Source of the DNA: JABCZS01 sp041660525
Lineage (GTDB): Bacteria > Pseudomonadota > Gammaproteobacteria > JABCZS01
Direction of reading: 5' to 3'
Length of the DNA: 64,000 nucleotides
NCBI GenBank assembly: GCA_041660525.1
Contig: JBAZWD010000009.1
Location: forward strand, 1 to 64,000
Shown here: positions 53,839 to 61,881 of the stretch, in pieces
Position numbering within the stretch: position 1 is the stretch's first letter
Layout of the letters: every line of letters begins with the position of its first letter
Made by a program: the position numbers and the translations under genes
The notes under the pieces: generated by a model
Database searches by the model: none
What the model was told of the DNA's origin: nothing
What the model saw: the letters and a program-made list of their open reading frames with translations, nothing else

Positions 53839-54645
53839 CTATTCTTGTGCAGGGGCTTCATCACCTTGTGCTGCGGATTCTGCAGCTTTGGTACGTGGTT
53901 TACGTTTTGCTTTCACCACAACTTCAGGTTCTGCTTCCACTTCAATAATTTCTTCAACGCCAATATTGGCTTTTGCACGTGCTTCTAAAATAACGTCTGC
54001 AATACTGCTGCTGTAAAACTTAATTGCGCGCATCGCATCGTCATTACCTGGAATTAAGAAATCAACACCTTTGGGTGAATGATTCGTATCGACAACACCA
54101 ATAACTGGGATACGTAAACGATTGGCTTCTTGTATCGCGATATTTTCTTGGCCCACGTCTACAACAAATATGGCATCGGGAATACCGCCCATATTTTTAA
54201 TACCGCCTAAGCTGCGTTCTAATTTCACGAGTTCGCGCGCTCTATCTAGTACTTCTTTCTTGCTCAATTGCATAGAAATTTTTTCTTGTGAAGCAAGTAA
54301 ATCTTTTAAACGACGGATAGATTGGCGAACTGTTTTATAATTCGTCAACATGCCGCCTAGCCAACGGTGATCAACATAAGGCATACCACAGCGCTCAGCT
54401 TGTTCACGAATCACGACTTGTGCGGAACGCTTGGTGCCGACAAATAAAATCTTGCCATTGCGTGCAGCTAAATTGCTGACGAAATTCAAGGCTTCTTCAA
54501 ATAAAGGTAAGGTTTTTTCAAGATCGATAATATGGATTTTATTACGGATTCCGTAAATATAAGGGGCCATTTGTGGGTCCCAATAACGGGTTTGGTGACC
54601 AAAATGAACACCGGCTTGTAACATTTCTTTCATAGACACTGACAT
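53839..54645 (-). CDS. rpsB: 30S ribosomal protein S2
   Basis: 268 residues from the ATG at 54645. An in-frame ATG 9 codons earlier is not used by the family, and aaggag lies 6 bases before 54645. Landmarks are MLQAGVHFGHQTRYWDPQM, IYGIRNKIHIIDLEKTL, LFVGTKRSAQ, DHRWLGGMLTN and IPVIGVVDTNHSP. The C-terminal tail after about 235 is charged and Ala-rich, without effect on the fold. It is the first gene of the long minus-strand cluster and is expressed from a good promoter about 116 bases upstream. Confidence 0.98.
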   Translation of the reverse strand: MSVSMKEMLQAGVHFGHQTRYWDPQMAPYIYGIRNKIHIIDLEKTLPLFEEALNFVSNLAARNGKILFVGTKRSAQVVIREQAERCGMPYVDHRWLGGMLTNYKTVRQSIRRLKDLLASQEKISMQLSKKEVLDRARELVKLERSLGGIKNMGGIPDAIFVVDVGQENIAIQEANRLRIPVIGVVDTNHSPKGVDFLIPGNDDAMRAIKFYSSSIADVILEARAKANIGVEEIIEVEAEPEVVVKAKRKPRTKAAESAAQGDEAPAQE

Positions 54646-54767
54646 AGTAAACTCCTTGGGTTGAACCTCCATTCATCCCACTATTCCACCCTTTTGCAAG
54701 GCACCCAGAACAGTGTGTCGATAAATGTGCGGGATATTAAAAACACATATACGCAAACGCGCTAGAC

Positions 54768-54796
54768 TTTATACCATAACTACCATACAATCTCAA
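54768..54796 (-). promoter_or_regulatory. rpsB operon promoter
   Basis: On the minus strand TTGAGA (54791-54796), 17-bp spacer, TATAAA (54768-54773). This gives a transcript start near 54761 and a leader of about 116 nt before rpsB. In E. coli the rpsB leader mediates S2 autoregulation. I cannot verify the same fold here. It overlaps the upstream region of the divergent map gene. Confidence 0.65.
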
Positions 54797-54823
54797 CTTT
54801 ATAACCTATAGATACTTACCACA

Positions 54824-55600
54824 ATGGCCTTAATCAAAACTGCTCACGATATCGAAAAAATGCGCCACGCTGGCAAGTTGGCTATCCAAGTTTTCGCCTT
54901 AATGGACGAGCATGTTAAAGAAGGTGTCACTACTGAAGAGTTAGACCAGATTTGCCATGATTTTATCGTCAATGAATTAGGCGCCATTCCAGCAGCTTTA
55001 AATTATCCGGGTCATCAGCGCCCTTTTCCTAAATCTGTCTGCACTTCTGTTAATCATCAAGTTTGCCATGGGATTCCAGGACCTAAAAAATTAAAAGACG
55101 GCGATATCGTCAATATCGACGCCGCCATTATTAAAGACGGCTATTATGCCGATACCAGCAAAATGTATTTGGTCGGCAAACCTTCGATTCTAGCCAAACG
55201 TCTAGTCGATGTGACGCAAGAATGTATGTATATGGGCATTAAACATGTTAAGCCGGGCGTGCATTTAGGCGATATCGGCGCCATCATCCAACAACATGCC
55301 GAAAAAAATGGCTTTTCCGTGGTCCGCGAATATTGTGGTCATGGCTTGGGTACTGTTTTTCATGAAGAACCTCAGGTATTACATTACGGAAAAATGGGTA
55401 CTGGAATGGTATTGCAGCCTGGCATGGTGTTTACCATAGAACCTATGATTAATGCCGGTAAACGTGAGATTAAATTACTGCCCGATGGCTGGACCGTTGT
55501 GACTAAAGATCATAGTTTATCTGCGCAGTGGGAACATACTATTTTGGTCACTGATACTGGCTATGAAATTCTGACTTTACGCCCGGAAGAAAACCCCTAA
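54824..55600 (+). CDS. map: Type I methionine aminopeptidase
   Basis: 258 residues. It removes the initiator methionine. The metal ligands are D99 (VNIDAAI), D110 (YYADTSKMY), H173 (CGHGLGTVFHEEP), E206 (FTIEPMI) and E237 (WEHTI), with the substrate histidine H82 (CHGIP). No zinc-finger extension, so type Ia. Divergent from rpsB with about 180 bases between starts. No Shine-Dalgarno is visible before the ATG. Confidence 0.97.
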   Translation: MALIKTAHDIEKMRHAGKLAIQVFALMDEHVKEGVTTEELDQICHDFIVNELGAIPAALNYPGHQRPFPKSVCTSVNHQVCHGIPGPKKLKDGDIVNIDAAIIKDGYYADTSKMYLVGKPSILAKRLVDVTQECMYMGIKHVKPGVHLGDIGAIIQQHAEKNGFSVVREYCGHGLGTVFHEEPQVLHYGKMGTGMVLQPGMVFTIEPMINAGKREIKLLPDGWTVVTKDHSLSAQWEHTILVTDTGYEILTLRPEENP

Positions 55601-55659
55601 TCTTTAATGTTTATTTCAGCATTTTATTAATTCATATTTGTTCTATCATGGTATAATAA

Positions 55660-55866
55660 TCCAATTTATTAATTTTGCTAGGTGAACAAGTGATCATTAC
55701 CAAACATGGCCATCCTGTGGCCCTCATTATACCCTTTAAGGAAAAAGAAGAACTTGTGCCTGCAAGTAACATCATTGCACAATTAGAAGCTTTTAATCGC
55801 TCTCATAAATTAGGCGGTGAAGATTGGAAAACACTCAAGGATGAAGGGAGAAAATATAGAAATTGA
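55660..55866 (+). pseudogene. Phd/YefM-type antitoxin remnant
   Basis: Frame open from 55660 after an in-frame stop at 55657. It encodes LLGEQVIITKHGHPVALIIP, the middle of a Phd antitoxin, followed by the C-terminal tail to KTLKDEGRKYRN. The first third, holding the DNA-binding strand and helix, is missing and only a TTG (55675) is available as start. It overlaps the beginning of the VapC fragment in another frame. Almost certainly a decayed gene. Confidence 0.7.
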
Positions 55867-56041
55867 TCAAGAAATGTCAGCACGTGCAAGCCATGAAATA
55901 TTTTCACTGGCCTCTGCGCAAGGTTTAACTACTTATGATGCTACCTATCTTGATCTGGCTATGCGCCTAGGATTACCCTTAGCAACACGCGATCAGGCGT
56001 TAATTGCAGCAGCAAATCGCGTGGGCGTTCAAATAATTTAA
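55844..56041 (+). pseudogene. VapC PIN-toxin C-terminal fragment
   Basis: The frame encodes IEIDQEMSARASHEIFSLAS, then AQGLTTYDATYLDLAMRLGL and PLATRDQALIAAANRVGV, the C-terminal half of a VapC PIN domain (the DATYLDLA and TRDQAL segments carry the later acidic residues). The N-terminal half with the first aspartate and glutamate is gone, so it cannot be an active nuclease. It follows the antitoxin remnant. The junction near 55844-55866 is where an internal deletion joined the two. Confidence 0.75.
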
Positions 56042-56051
56042 GAGAAACATA

Positions 56052-56930
56052 ATGAAATTAATCAAACAAATATTAAATCTAAGCCTGCTGACAGCCTTGT
56101 TTACTCCAATAGTATTGCTGGCTGCACAACCTACTATTGATAAAATTGTGCTTATCGTATTCGAAAATGTCAGCGAAGAAGATACGATTAAACAACCCAC
56201 GTTTAAAGAAATAGCACTAAAGAGCGCTTATTTTAGTGATTTTCATGCAGTTGCACGGCCTTCTTTACCTAATTATATTGCCATGACCGCAGGCAGCACT
56301 TTTGGTATCACATCAGATCATAAAATTGATTTAGACAAAACCAGCCTTGTGAATTTATTGGATAATAAAAAATTAAGCTGGAAAGTCTATGCTGAAAATT
56401 ATCCTGAAGATAAAGGTTGTTTTTTAGAAGATCATTCTGATGATGGCTTATATGCGCGTAATCATAATCCTTTTATCAGTTACACTTATGTCAGCCAAAA
56501 TCCCAGTCGTTGCAAGCAAATTGTTAATGCACAAGCGCATTTTACACAAGATATCGCCCAAAATAAGCTGCCGAATTTTTCCTTGTATATTCCTAACATC
56601 ATCAATAATGGCCATCGTAATGGTATAGCGGATGCTGAAAAATGGTTAAAAGAATATTTATATCCCATTATGATAAGTGATGTGATTAAAAAAGAAAATG
56701 TCTTATTTATTTTAACTTTTGATGAAGGTAATAAAAATATTACCGATCCGAAGTTTGTGGAAAATAAAATTTATACGGCTTTTTATGGCCCTATGATCAA
56801 TCCTACTGTGGTGAATAGGCATTATGATTTTTATAATTTGCTGCGCACCATTGAAGATATTTGGCAATTAGGTAGTTTAGATCGCAACGATAAAACTGCT
56901 TCGCCGATTCAAGCAACTATTTGGAAGTAA
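56052..56930 (+). CDS. Secreted phosphoesterase/acid phosphatase (PF04185-like)
   Basis: 292 residues with a signal peptide (about 1-24, ending LLAA). It resembles the phosphoesterase family of acid phosphatases and phospholipase-C-like enzymes: the N-terminal IDKIVLIVFENVSEE, HAVARPSLPNYIAMTAGSTFG, the RNHNPF motif and FDEGNKN near residue 225 match. Members such as mycobacterial SapM act on phosphoinositides, so a host-lipid target is possible for a host-associated bacterium, but the substrate is unproven. A weak ribosome site aagagaaa precedes the ATG. The stop overlaps obgE by 14 bases. Confidence 0.8.
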   Translation: MKLIKQILNLSLLTALFTPIVLLAAQPTIDKIVLIVFENVSEEDTIKQPTFKEIALKSAYFSDFHAVARPSLPNYIAMTAGSTFGITSDHKIDLDKTSLVNLLDNKKLSWKVYAENYPEDKGCFLEDHSDDGLYARNHNPFISYTYVSQNPSRCKQIVNAQAHFTQDIAQNKLPNFSLYIPNIINNGHRNGIADAEKWLKEYLYPIMISDVIKKENVLFILTFDEGNKNITDPKFVENKIYTAFYGPMINPTVVNRHYDFYNLLRTIEDIWQLGSLDRNDKTASPIQATIWK

Positions 56931-57948
56931 ATTCTTCTTCTGATGCTTGGCTGAAATATTCACCGATGGCATTAACAAGTTCTGTTAGACCTTGGCCGGA
57001 AACACCCGAAATGCAGAATACTTTTCCTTTCCACTTTAAATCTTTGACTATTTTTTCGCAGTACGCTTTTTGATCTTCGGGTGCTAATAAATCGATTTTA
57101 TTTAATACTAAAAAGCAAGGTTTAGCCGCTAATTCTGGGGCGTAATCTTCGAGTTCTTTGCTGATGATTTGCATGTTTTCAACGGGATTCGAACCATCAA
57201 CTGGCATCACGTCAACAACGTGTAATAGCAAATTTGTACGGGATAAATGTTTTAAAAATTTTACACCTAAGCCTGCGCCGCCTGCTGCGCCTTCTATAAG
57301 TCCTGGTAAATCAGCGACTACAAAACTTTGATCTTCACTGATGCGCACTACGCCCAGTTGTGGGTTTAAGGTTGTAAATGGGTAATCTGCAATTTTTACT
57401 TTTGCTGCGGAAATTTTACTGATTAAAGTTGATTTGCCTGCATTGGGTAAACCTAATAAACCAACGTCTGCTAATACTTGTAATTCTAAACGTAAGTTTC
57501 TGGCTTCACCTGGATGTCCTGGTGTTGTTTTTCTAGGGGCACGATTCGTGCTGCTTTTAAAATGAATATTGCCTAGGCCGTGACGACCGCCTCTTGCAAC
57601 TAATAATTGTTGGCCTGGATAGGTTAAATCGCCTAAGAGTTCATCATTATCTTCATCGAAAATTAATGTGCCTAGGGGGACTTTTAAAATAATGGATTTT
57701 CCGGCGCGGCCTGTGCATTCGCTGCCCATGCCTTGTTGGCCTTTTTCTGCGCGGTGCAAAGGTACAAAACGGTATTCAATAAGGGTATTAATATTGGGGT
57801 CGGCTTCGAAGAAAATACTTCCGCCGTCACCACCGTCGCCGCCATTGGGGCCGCCGAAAGGAATGAATTTTTCGCGCCGAAAACTTAAGCAGCCATCGCC
57901 GCCTTTGCCCGCTTCGACGCGAACTTTTGCTTCATCAATAAATTTCAT
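56917..57948 (-). CDS. obgE: Ribosome-assembly GTPase ObgE/CgtA
   Basis: 343 residues. The Obg fold (1-158) is Gly-rich, starting MKFIDEAKVRVEAGKGGDGC. The GTPase domain has G1 GLPNAGKST, G3 DLPGLIEGA and G4 NKIDLL. It is needed for 50S maturation and stress control. The third gene of rplU-rpmA-obgE, the universal order, with 3 bases before it. Confidence 0.98.
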   Translation of the reverse strand: MKFIDEAKVRVEAGKGGDGCLSFRREKFIPFGGPNGGDGGDGGSIFFEADPNINTLIEYRFVPLHRAEKGQQGMGSECTGRAGKSIILKVPLGTLIFDEDNDELLGDLTYPGQQLLVARGGRHGLGNIHFKSSTNRAPRKTTPGHPGEARNLRLELQVLADVGLLGLPNAGKSTLISKISAAKVKIADYPFTTLNPQLGVVRISEDQSFVVADLPGLIEGAAGGAGLGVKFLKHLSRTNLLLHVVDVMPVDGSNPVENMQIISKELEDYAPELAAKPCFLVLNKIDLLAPEDQKAYCEKIVKDLKWKGKVFCISGVSGQGLTELVNAIGEYFSQASEEEFTSK

Positions 57949-57951
57949 TGA

Positions 57952-58221
57952 TTAACTGGCAATAGCGGTCTCAACCACACTTACAAAACTACGGTTTTTA
58001 GCACCTTTACGTTCAAACAAAACCATACCGCCTTTTAATGCATATAACGTATGATCTTTGCCGATACCGACATTGGTGCCCGCATGAACATGGGTGCCGC
58101 GTTGACGAATAATGATATTACCCGGTTCAACTTTTTCGCCACCAAAGCATTTCACGCCTAAATATTTAGGATTCGAATCGCGCCCGTTACGGGTACTACC
58201 ACCCGCTTTCTTATGTGCCAT
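57952..58221 (-). CDS. rpmA: 50S ribosomal protein L27
   Basis: 89 residues. The start MAHKKAGGSTRNGRDSNPKY is the conserved N-terminal arm that reaches the peptidyl transferase centre, followed by the beta barrel (GGEKVEPGNIIIRQRGTHVH). It lies between rplU (5 bases) and obgE. Confidence 0.98.
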   Translation of the reverse strand: MAHKKAGGSTRNGRDSNPKYLGVKCFGGEKVEPGNIIIRQRGTHVHAGTNVGIGKDHTLYALKGGMVLFERKGAKNRSFVSVVETAIAS

Positions 58222-58226
58222 TTGTT

Positions 58227-58544
58227 TTAACCCTCGTTATTAATACCGATAATCTTAATTTCGGTAAATGATTGTCTGTGGCCCATTTGTTTCATATGGT
58301 GCTTACGACGACGAAATTTAAGAATATGAACTTTTTTAGCGCGACCATGTTTGATCACTTCAGCAATAACACTGACGCCAGCTACTGAAGGCGTACCTAC
58401 TGTTAGCTGATCACCATTAGAAACCATTAGCACATGGTCAAATGTAAAACCATGCCCAACTGCATAATCCAATTTTTCTACCACCAATTTTTGGCCCTCG
58501 ACGACCCGGTATTGTTTACCGCCTGTTTTAATCACCGCGTACAT
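58227..58544 (-). CDS. rplU: 50S ribosomal protein L21
   Basis: 105 residues. It starts MYAVIKTGGKQYRVVEGQKL and contains the C-terminal signature FRRRKHHMKQMGHRQSFTEI. It is the first gene of rplU-rpmA-obgE. A promoter TTGTGT-17-TAGAAT is visible just upstream. Confidence 0.98.
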   Translation of the reverse strand: MYAVIKTGGKQYRVVEGQKLVVEKLDYAVGHGFTFDHVLMVSNGDQLTVGTPSVAGVSVIAEVIKHGRAKKVHILKFRRRKHHMKQMGHRQSFTEIKIIGINNEG

Positions 58545-58571
58545 TTAGAATCCCCCTTCATCAAGCGGTTC

Positions 58572-58620
58572 ATTCTAAAGCAGTTTTGCACTTGACACAA
58601 GCCCCTAATTTACGTAACAC
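58572..58620. promoter_or_regulatory. Divergent rplU and ispB promoters with overlapping -35 boxes
   Basis: Minus strand: TTGTGT (58595-58600), 17 bp, TAGAAT (58572-58577) for rplU. Plus strand: TTGACA (58592-58597), 17 bp, TAACAC (58615-58620) for ispB. The two -35 elements share bases, so the polymerases should exclude each other. Confidence 0.6.
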
Positions 58621-58643
58621 TGGCGCAAAAGAGGATAAACCTT

Positions 58644-59597
58644 ATGGAATTAAGCGAGATTCGCGCTTTAATACAGCCTGAATTAGAAGCAGTGGATGCT
58701 CTTATTCATCAACGTGCCTCCGCACAACTAGAGCTGGTAAACTCACTAACTAGTCATGTTGCACAAGCAGGCGGTAAACGTTTACGTCCTACTATTTTAT
58801 TATTAGTTGCTAAGGCCTTTAATTATGTGGGGAATGATCACATTACTCTAGCAGCGGCTACAGAGTTGGTTCATACCGCAAGCTTATTGCATGATGATGT
58901 TGTGGATGAATCCACCATGCGCCGCGGAATAGCCACAGCCAATCAAATTTGGGGTAATACCGCCAGTGTATTAGTCGGTGATTTTCTTTATTCACGCGCA
59001 GGTGAATTGGCCATCGCACTTGAAAATGTTGCCATCATTAAAGCTTTTGCCAGCAGCACACATTTGCTTACGCAAGGTGAAATTATTCAACTGATGCATA
59101 GACGTAATTTTAATATGACGATGCAAGATTATTTGGATATTATCACCCTTAAAACAGGCCGTTTATTTGAACTTTCCAGTGAACTTGCAACTTTGCTTGC
59201 CTCCCCAAATCACATTGATGCTGCAAAAGCCTATGGATTAAATTTGGGTATCGCTTTTCAAATGATGGATGATATTCTAGATTATCAAGGTGATGCGCAG
59301 CAAATCGGTAAAAATGTGGGCGATGATTTACGTGATGGAAATTTAACGCTACCTTTATTGTATATTTTAAAAAATGAAAACCAATCGCACATTGAAGCGG
59401 TAAAACAAGCAGTAAATTCCGGTGAACTTGAACCCTTACAACAAGCAATTATAGAATCTAATTCCATAAAACATACACAAGAAATGGCACTGGAATATAT
59501 GCAAAAATCCCTCGATGCTTTAAACGAATTCCCTCAAAATACCTACACGGATGCATTGAAAGCTATCGCACATTTTTCTATAAAAAGGAATCATTAA
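58644..59597 (+). CDS. ispB: Octaprenyl diphosphate synthase
   Basis: 317 residues. It is a trans-prenyltransferase making the quinone side chain. The first aspartate-rich motif is LLHDDVVDESTMRRG, the second is FQMMDDILDYQGD. AGGKRLRPTILLL is the IPP-binding region. SD agagga lies 10 bases upstream. It is divergent from rplU, the classical position, and is followed by a cytochrome b561 gene with 1-base spacing. Confidence 0.96.
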   Translation: MELSEIRALIQPELEAVDALIHQRASAQLELVNSLTSHVAQAGGKRLRPTILLLVAKAFNYVGNDHITLAAATELVHTASLLHDDVVDESTMRRGIATANQIWGNTASVLVGDFLYSRAGELAIALENVAIIKAFASSTHLLTQGEIIQLMHRRNFNMTMQDYLDIITLKTGRLFELSSELATLLASPNHIDAAKAYGLNLGIAFQMMDDILDYQGDAQQIGKNVGDDLRDGNLTLPLLYILKNENQSHIEAVKQAVNSGELEPLQQAIIESNSIKHTQEMALEYMQKSLDALNEFPQNTYTDALKAIAHFSIKRNH

Positions 59598-59598
59598 T

Positions 59599-60120
59599 AT
59601 GTCTTTAAAAAATACGACTCAAAAATTTGGAAGCGTTAGTAAATTTTTTCATTGGACTATTTTTTTATGCGTGAGTGCGCAGATTTATTTTGTGTGGGTT
59701 TTTAAAGATATGTATTGGCATAAAGCTATTGGCGCAACGGTTTTATTGCTAGCGATTTTTTGGCTCATCTGGCGTATGTTTAATGTAGTGCCTACACCTA
59801 AACCCGGCCCGAATAACTGGCAATATTATGCGGCTAAAATTGCGCATAATTTATTATTTGCCTGCATTATTCTTTTGCCCATCAGTGGCATTATTATGGG
59901 GATGGCGTTTAACCGCAGCTTCGATTGGTTTGGAATTTACACCATAACCCCCTTTAGTTTTATTCCACAAAATGAAACTTTCGGAGGTTATTTTAGTCTT
60001 GCACACACAATAATCGGTTATAGCCTCGTTGCTCTTGTGAGCGTGCATATCTTAGGCGCACTTAAGCATCACTTTTTTGATAAAGATGATGTGCTTAAAC
60101 GGATGTTACCTTTTCAATAA
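59599..60120 (+). CDS. Cytochrome b561 family protein
   Basis: 173 residues with four membrane segments (about 14-34, 41-60, 83-108, 135-160). The haem-ligand histidines are plausible at H18 (FFHWTIF), H42 (MYWHKAIG), H93 (AKIAHNLL) and H138-H152 (SLAHTIIGYS, SVHILGALKHHF). Bacterial members pass electrons between quinol and periplasmic superoxide or other acceptors. Coupled to ispB by one base, so a quinone-linked role is plausible. The stop overlaps ppiB by 26 bases. Confidence 0.9.
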   Translation: MSLKNTTQKFGSVSKFFHWTIFLCVSAQIYFVWVFKDMYWHKAIGATVLLLAIFWLIWRMFNVVPTPKPGPNNWQYYAAKIAHNLLFACIILLPISGIIMGMAFNRSFDWFGIYTITPFSFIPQNETFGGYFSLAHTIIGYSLVALVSVHILGALKHHFFDKDDVLKRMLPFQ

Positions 60121-60568
60121 TAATAGGATCTACAGGCACATCTTGATGTCCTGATTTAGGCCCAGTTTTTTGCGTAGCGATGACATCGACAACATCCATG
60201 CCTTCGGTGACTTGGCCAAAAACCGCATATTGTTTATCTAAAAAAGCATTATCTTTTAAATTAATAAAAAACTGGCTAGAAGCAGAATTCGGATCATTGG
60301 TTCTGGCCATGGCAATACTGCCGCGCACATTTTTTAAACCCGTATCAGCTTCCAGTTTAATGGGATCTTTGCCTTTTTTCTGTTGCATATCAGCGCTCAT
60401 GCCGCCGCCTTGGATCATAAAGCCAGGGATAACGCGATGAAACACTAAATTATCAAAAAAGCCATCCGCCACATAGGCTAAAAAATTAGCTGTAGTAATC
60501 GGCGCTTTCTCTTCATTGAGCTCAACGGTAATATTGCCAAGGTTGGTGGTGATTATAATAGAAGACAT
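60095..60568 (-). CDS. ppiB: Cyclophilin-type peptidyl-prolyl isomerase (cytoplasmic, PpiB)
   Basis: 157 residues without a signal peptide. The catalytic segments are VFHRVIPGFMIQGGGM, and then IAMARTNDPNSASSQFFINL, followed by YAVFGQVTEGMDVVD. SD aaaggag lies 8 bases before the ATG. Start codon and Shine-Dalgarno lie in a possible stem-loop (60567-60596). The 3' end overlaps cytochrome b561. Confidence 0.96.
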   Translation of the reverse strand: MSSIIITTNLGNITVELNEEKAPITTANFLAYVADGFFDNLVFHRVIPGFMIQGGGMSADMQQKKGKDPIKLEADTGLKNVRGSIAMARTNDPNSASSQFFINLKDNAFLDKQYAVFGQVTEGMDVVDVIATQKTGPKSGHQDVPVDPIIIEKVTSV

Positions 60569-60596
60569 AGCCTACTCCTTTTAGAAAAGAGGCTAT
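60567..60596 (-). promoter_or_regulatory. Possible start-site hairpin of ppiB
   Basis: ATAGCC/GGCTAT arms (60591-60596 and 60567-60572 on the minus strand) enclose an 18-nt loop carrying the Shine-Dalgarno aaaggag. The 3' arm overlaps the first two bases of the ATG. It may occlude initiation, or be chance. Confidence 0.35.
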
Positions 60597-60621
60597 ATTA
60601 GCACTATTTATTCAACAGACG

Positions 60622-60756
60622 CTACTCGCCATCCCACAAGGTGTGGGAAATCGGCGCATTTATTTGCTCATTTTCACTATCAGCGATAAATGCAGCACTA
60701 TAAGCACTCATGACCAACATGGTCAAAAAGAGCAAAACCATGGATTGGTTTTTCAT
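60622..60756 (-). CDS. 44-residue hydrophobic microprotein
   Basis: It begins MKNQSMVLLFLTMLVMSAYS, then AAFIADSENEQINAPISHTL and ends WDGE, so a signal-peptide-like or single membrane segment (6-24) followed by a short acidic tail. SD ggag lies 8 bases before the ATG. A promoter-like region upstream (ttgtcc with AT-rich -10) is plausible. No family is recognised. The ORF is isolated between ppiB and purC, with about 54 bases to ppiB and 76 to purC, and its composition is coding-like. Function unknown. Confidence 0.55.
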   Translation of the reverse strand: MKNQSMVLLFLTMLVMSAYSAAFIADSENEQINAPISHTLWDGE

Positions 60757-60832
60757 TAGGCAATCTCCAAACTACATATTATTTTAGTTATATAAGTAAT
60801 GGACAATATTCAAACAAATGTCAAGGAAATAG

Positions 60833-61552
60833 CTAAGTATTTGACCTTAAGCCTAATTTCTGTGCGACAATTTCGTAATGCTCGATCACTTGACCGAGAT
60901 CTTGGCGGAAACGATCTTTGTCGAAAATCTCTTGGGTTTTGGCATCCCAAATTCGACAACCGTCTGGGGAGAATTCATCACCGAGGATTAAATGGCCATC
61001 TTTATCACGGCCGAATTCCAGTTTGAAATCAACCAGCCAAAAACCTGCAGCAGCAAATAAAGGTACTAATAATTCGTTTACGCGATGGGTTAGCTTTTTA
61101 ATAGCATCAATATCTTCTGCGCTCGCTAATCCAAAGCTTAAAATATGTTCATCGCGCAATGGCGGATCGCCCAAAATATCGTTTTTTAGAAAGAACTCGA
61201 ATAACGGCGGTTGTAATTTACGGCCCTTTTCTATGCCATAACGTTTACACAAATTACCCGCAGCATAATTGCGAATAACCGCTTCAATAGGAACCATTTT
61301 TAAATTTTTAACCATGGCATGCGTGTCATCAATACGATGAATTAAATGGGTTTTAATACCATGACTTTGCAAATATTCCATGATATAGGTGTTAATGTCA
61401 TTATTAACTTTGGCTTTGCCATCAAGCTGTGCAAATTTTTCCGCATTAAACGCGGTAATATCATTACGAAATTCCATGATCAATTGATCGGGATTTTCAC
61501 TGTGGTATAAGGATTTAGATTTTCCTTTGGAAATTAAGTCTAGTTTTTTCAT
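60833..61552 (-). CDS. purC: SAICAR synthetase
   Basis: 239 residues. It forms phosphoribosyl-aminoimidazole-succinocarboxamide from CAIR and aspartate in purine synthesis. Landmarks are GKSKSLYHSENPDQLIMEFR, NDITAFNAEK, VVPIEAVIRNYAAGNLCKR and PLFEFFLKNDILGDP, then LVDFKLEFGRDKDGHLILGD, EFSPDGCRIWD. The start overlaps the upstream lipoprotein by 4 bases. The dapA-(bamC)-purC order matches enterobacteria. Confidence 0.97.
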   Translation of the reverse strand: MKKLDLISKGKSKSLYHSENPDQLIMEFRNDITAFNAEKFAQLDGKAKVNNDINTYIMEYLQSHGIKTHLIHRIDDTHAMVKNLKMVPIEAVIRNYAAGNLCKRYGIEKGRKLQPPLFEFFLKNDILGDPPLRDEHILSFGLASAEDIDAIKKLTHRVNELLVPLFAAAGFWLVDFKLEFGRDKDGHLILGDEFSPDGCRIWDAKTQEIFDKDRFRQDLGQVIEHYEIVAQKLGLRSNT

Positions 61553-61881
61553 GCGTCATCTTCATCTTCGCGTGTGCCAGTACGCGCTTTTGCGCGCTCC
61601 AATTCTTCTTCGGCTCGCTCCCATAAAGGGTAGCCGCCAGGAGGAACTAAGTTCATGGGTTCTGCATCAGGACCGGGAAGCGGACCTGCGGGAATAATAT
61701 AAGGTGATTGATAATTTTCAAGCATCACGACATCTTCAGGAAGTATTAAAGGCTCGTCGGCTTGTTCATCTAAGTATCTAAGCTCGCGATCAGGATTAAA
61801 TTCTTGATAATGATGGTGTGCCGTACTGCAACCAGCCAATAATCCAAGAAAGATAAACCCTGTAATTAATTTATAAAACAT
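61549..61881 (-). CDS. Short BamC-like outer-membrane lipoprotein (N-terminal part only)
   Basis: 110 residues with a lipobox GLLAGC (Cys18). The mature chain is low-complexity and acidic: DRELRYLDEQADEPLILPED, then YQSPYIIPAGPLPGPDAEP, ending in a charged helix RAEEELERAKARTG. Position between dapA and purC is that of bamC (nlpB), and the proline-rich, unfolded mature start resembles the BamC N-terminus that binds BamD. The two globular domains of BamC (about 230 residues) are absent. It overlaps dapA by 11 bases and purC by 4. Called by synteny more than by sequence. Confidence 0.65.
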   Translation of the reverse strand: MFYKLITGFIFLGLLAGCSTAHHHYQEFNPDRELRYLDEQADEPLILPEDVVMLENYQSPYIIPAGPLPGPDAEPMNLVPPGGYPLWERAEEELERAKARTGTREDEDDA

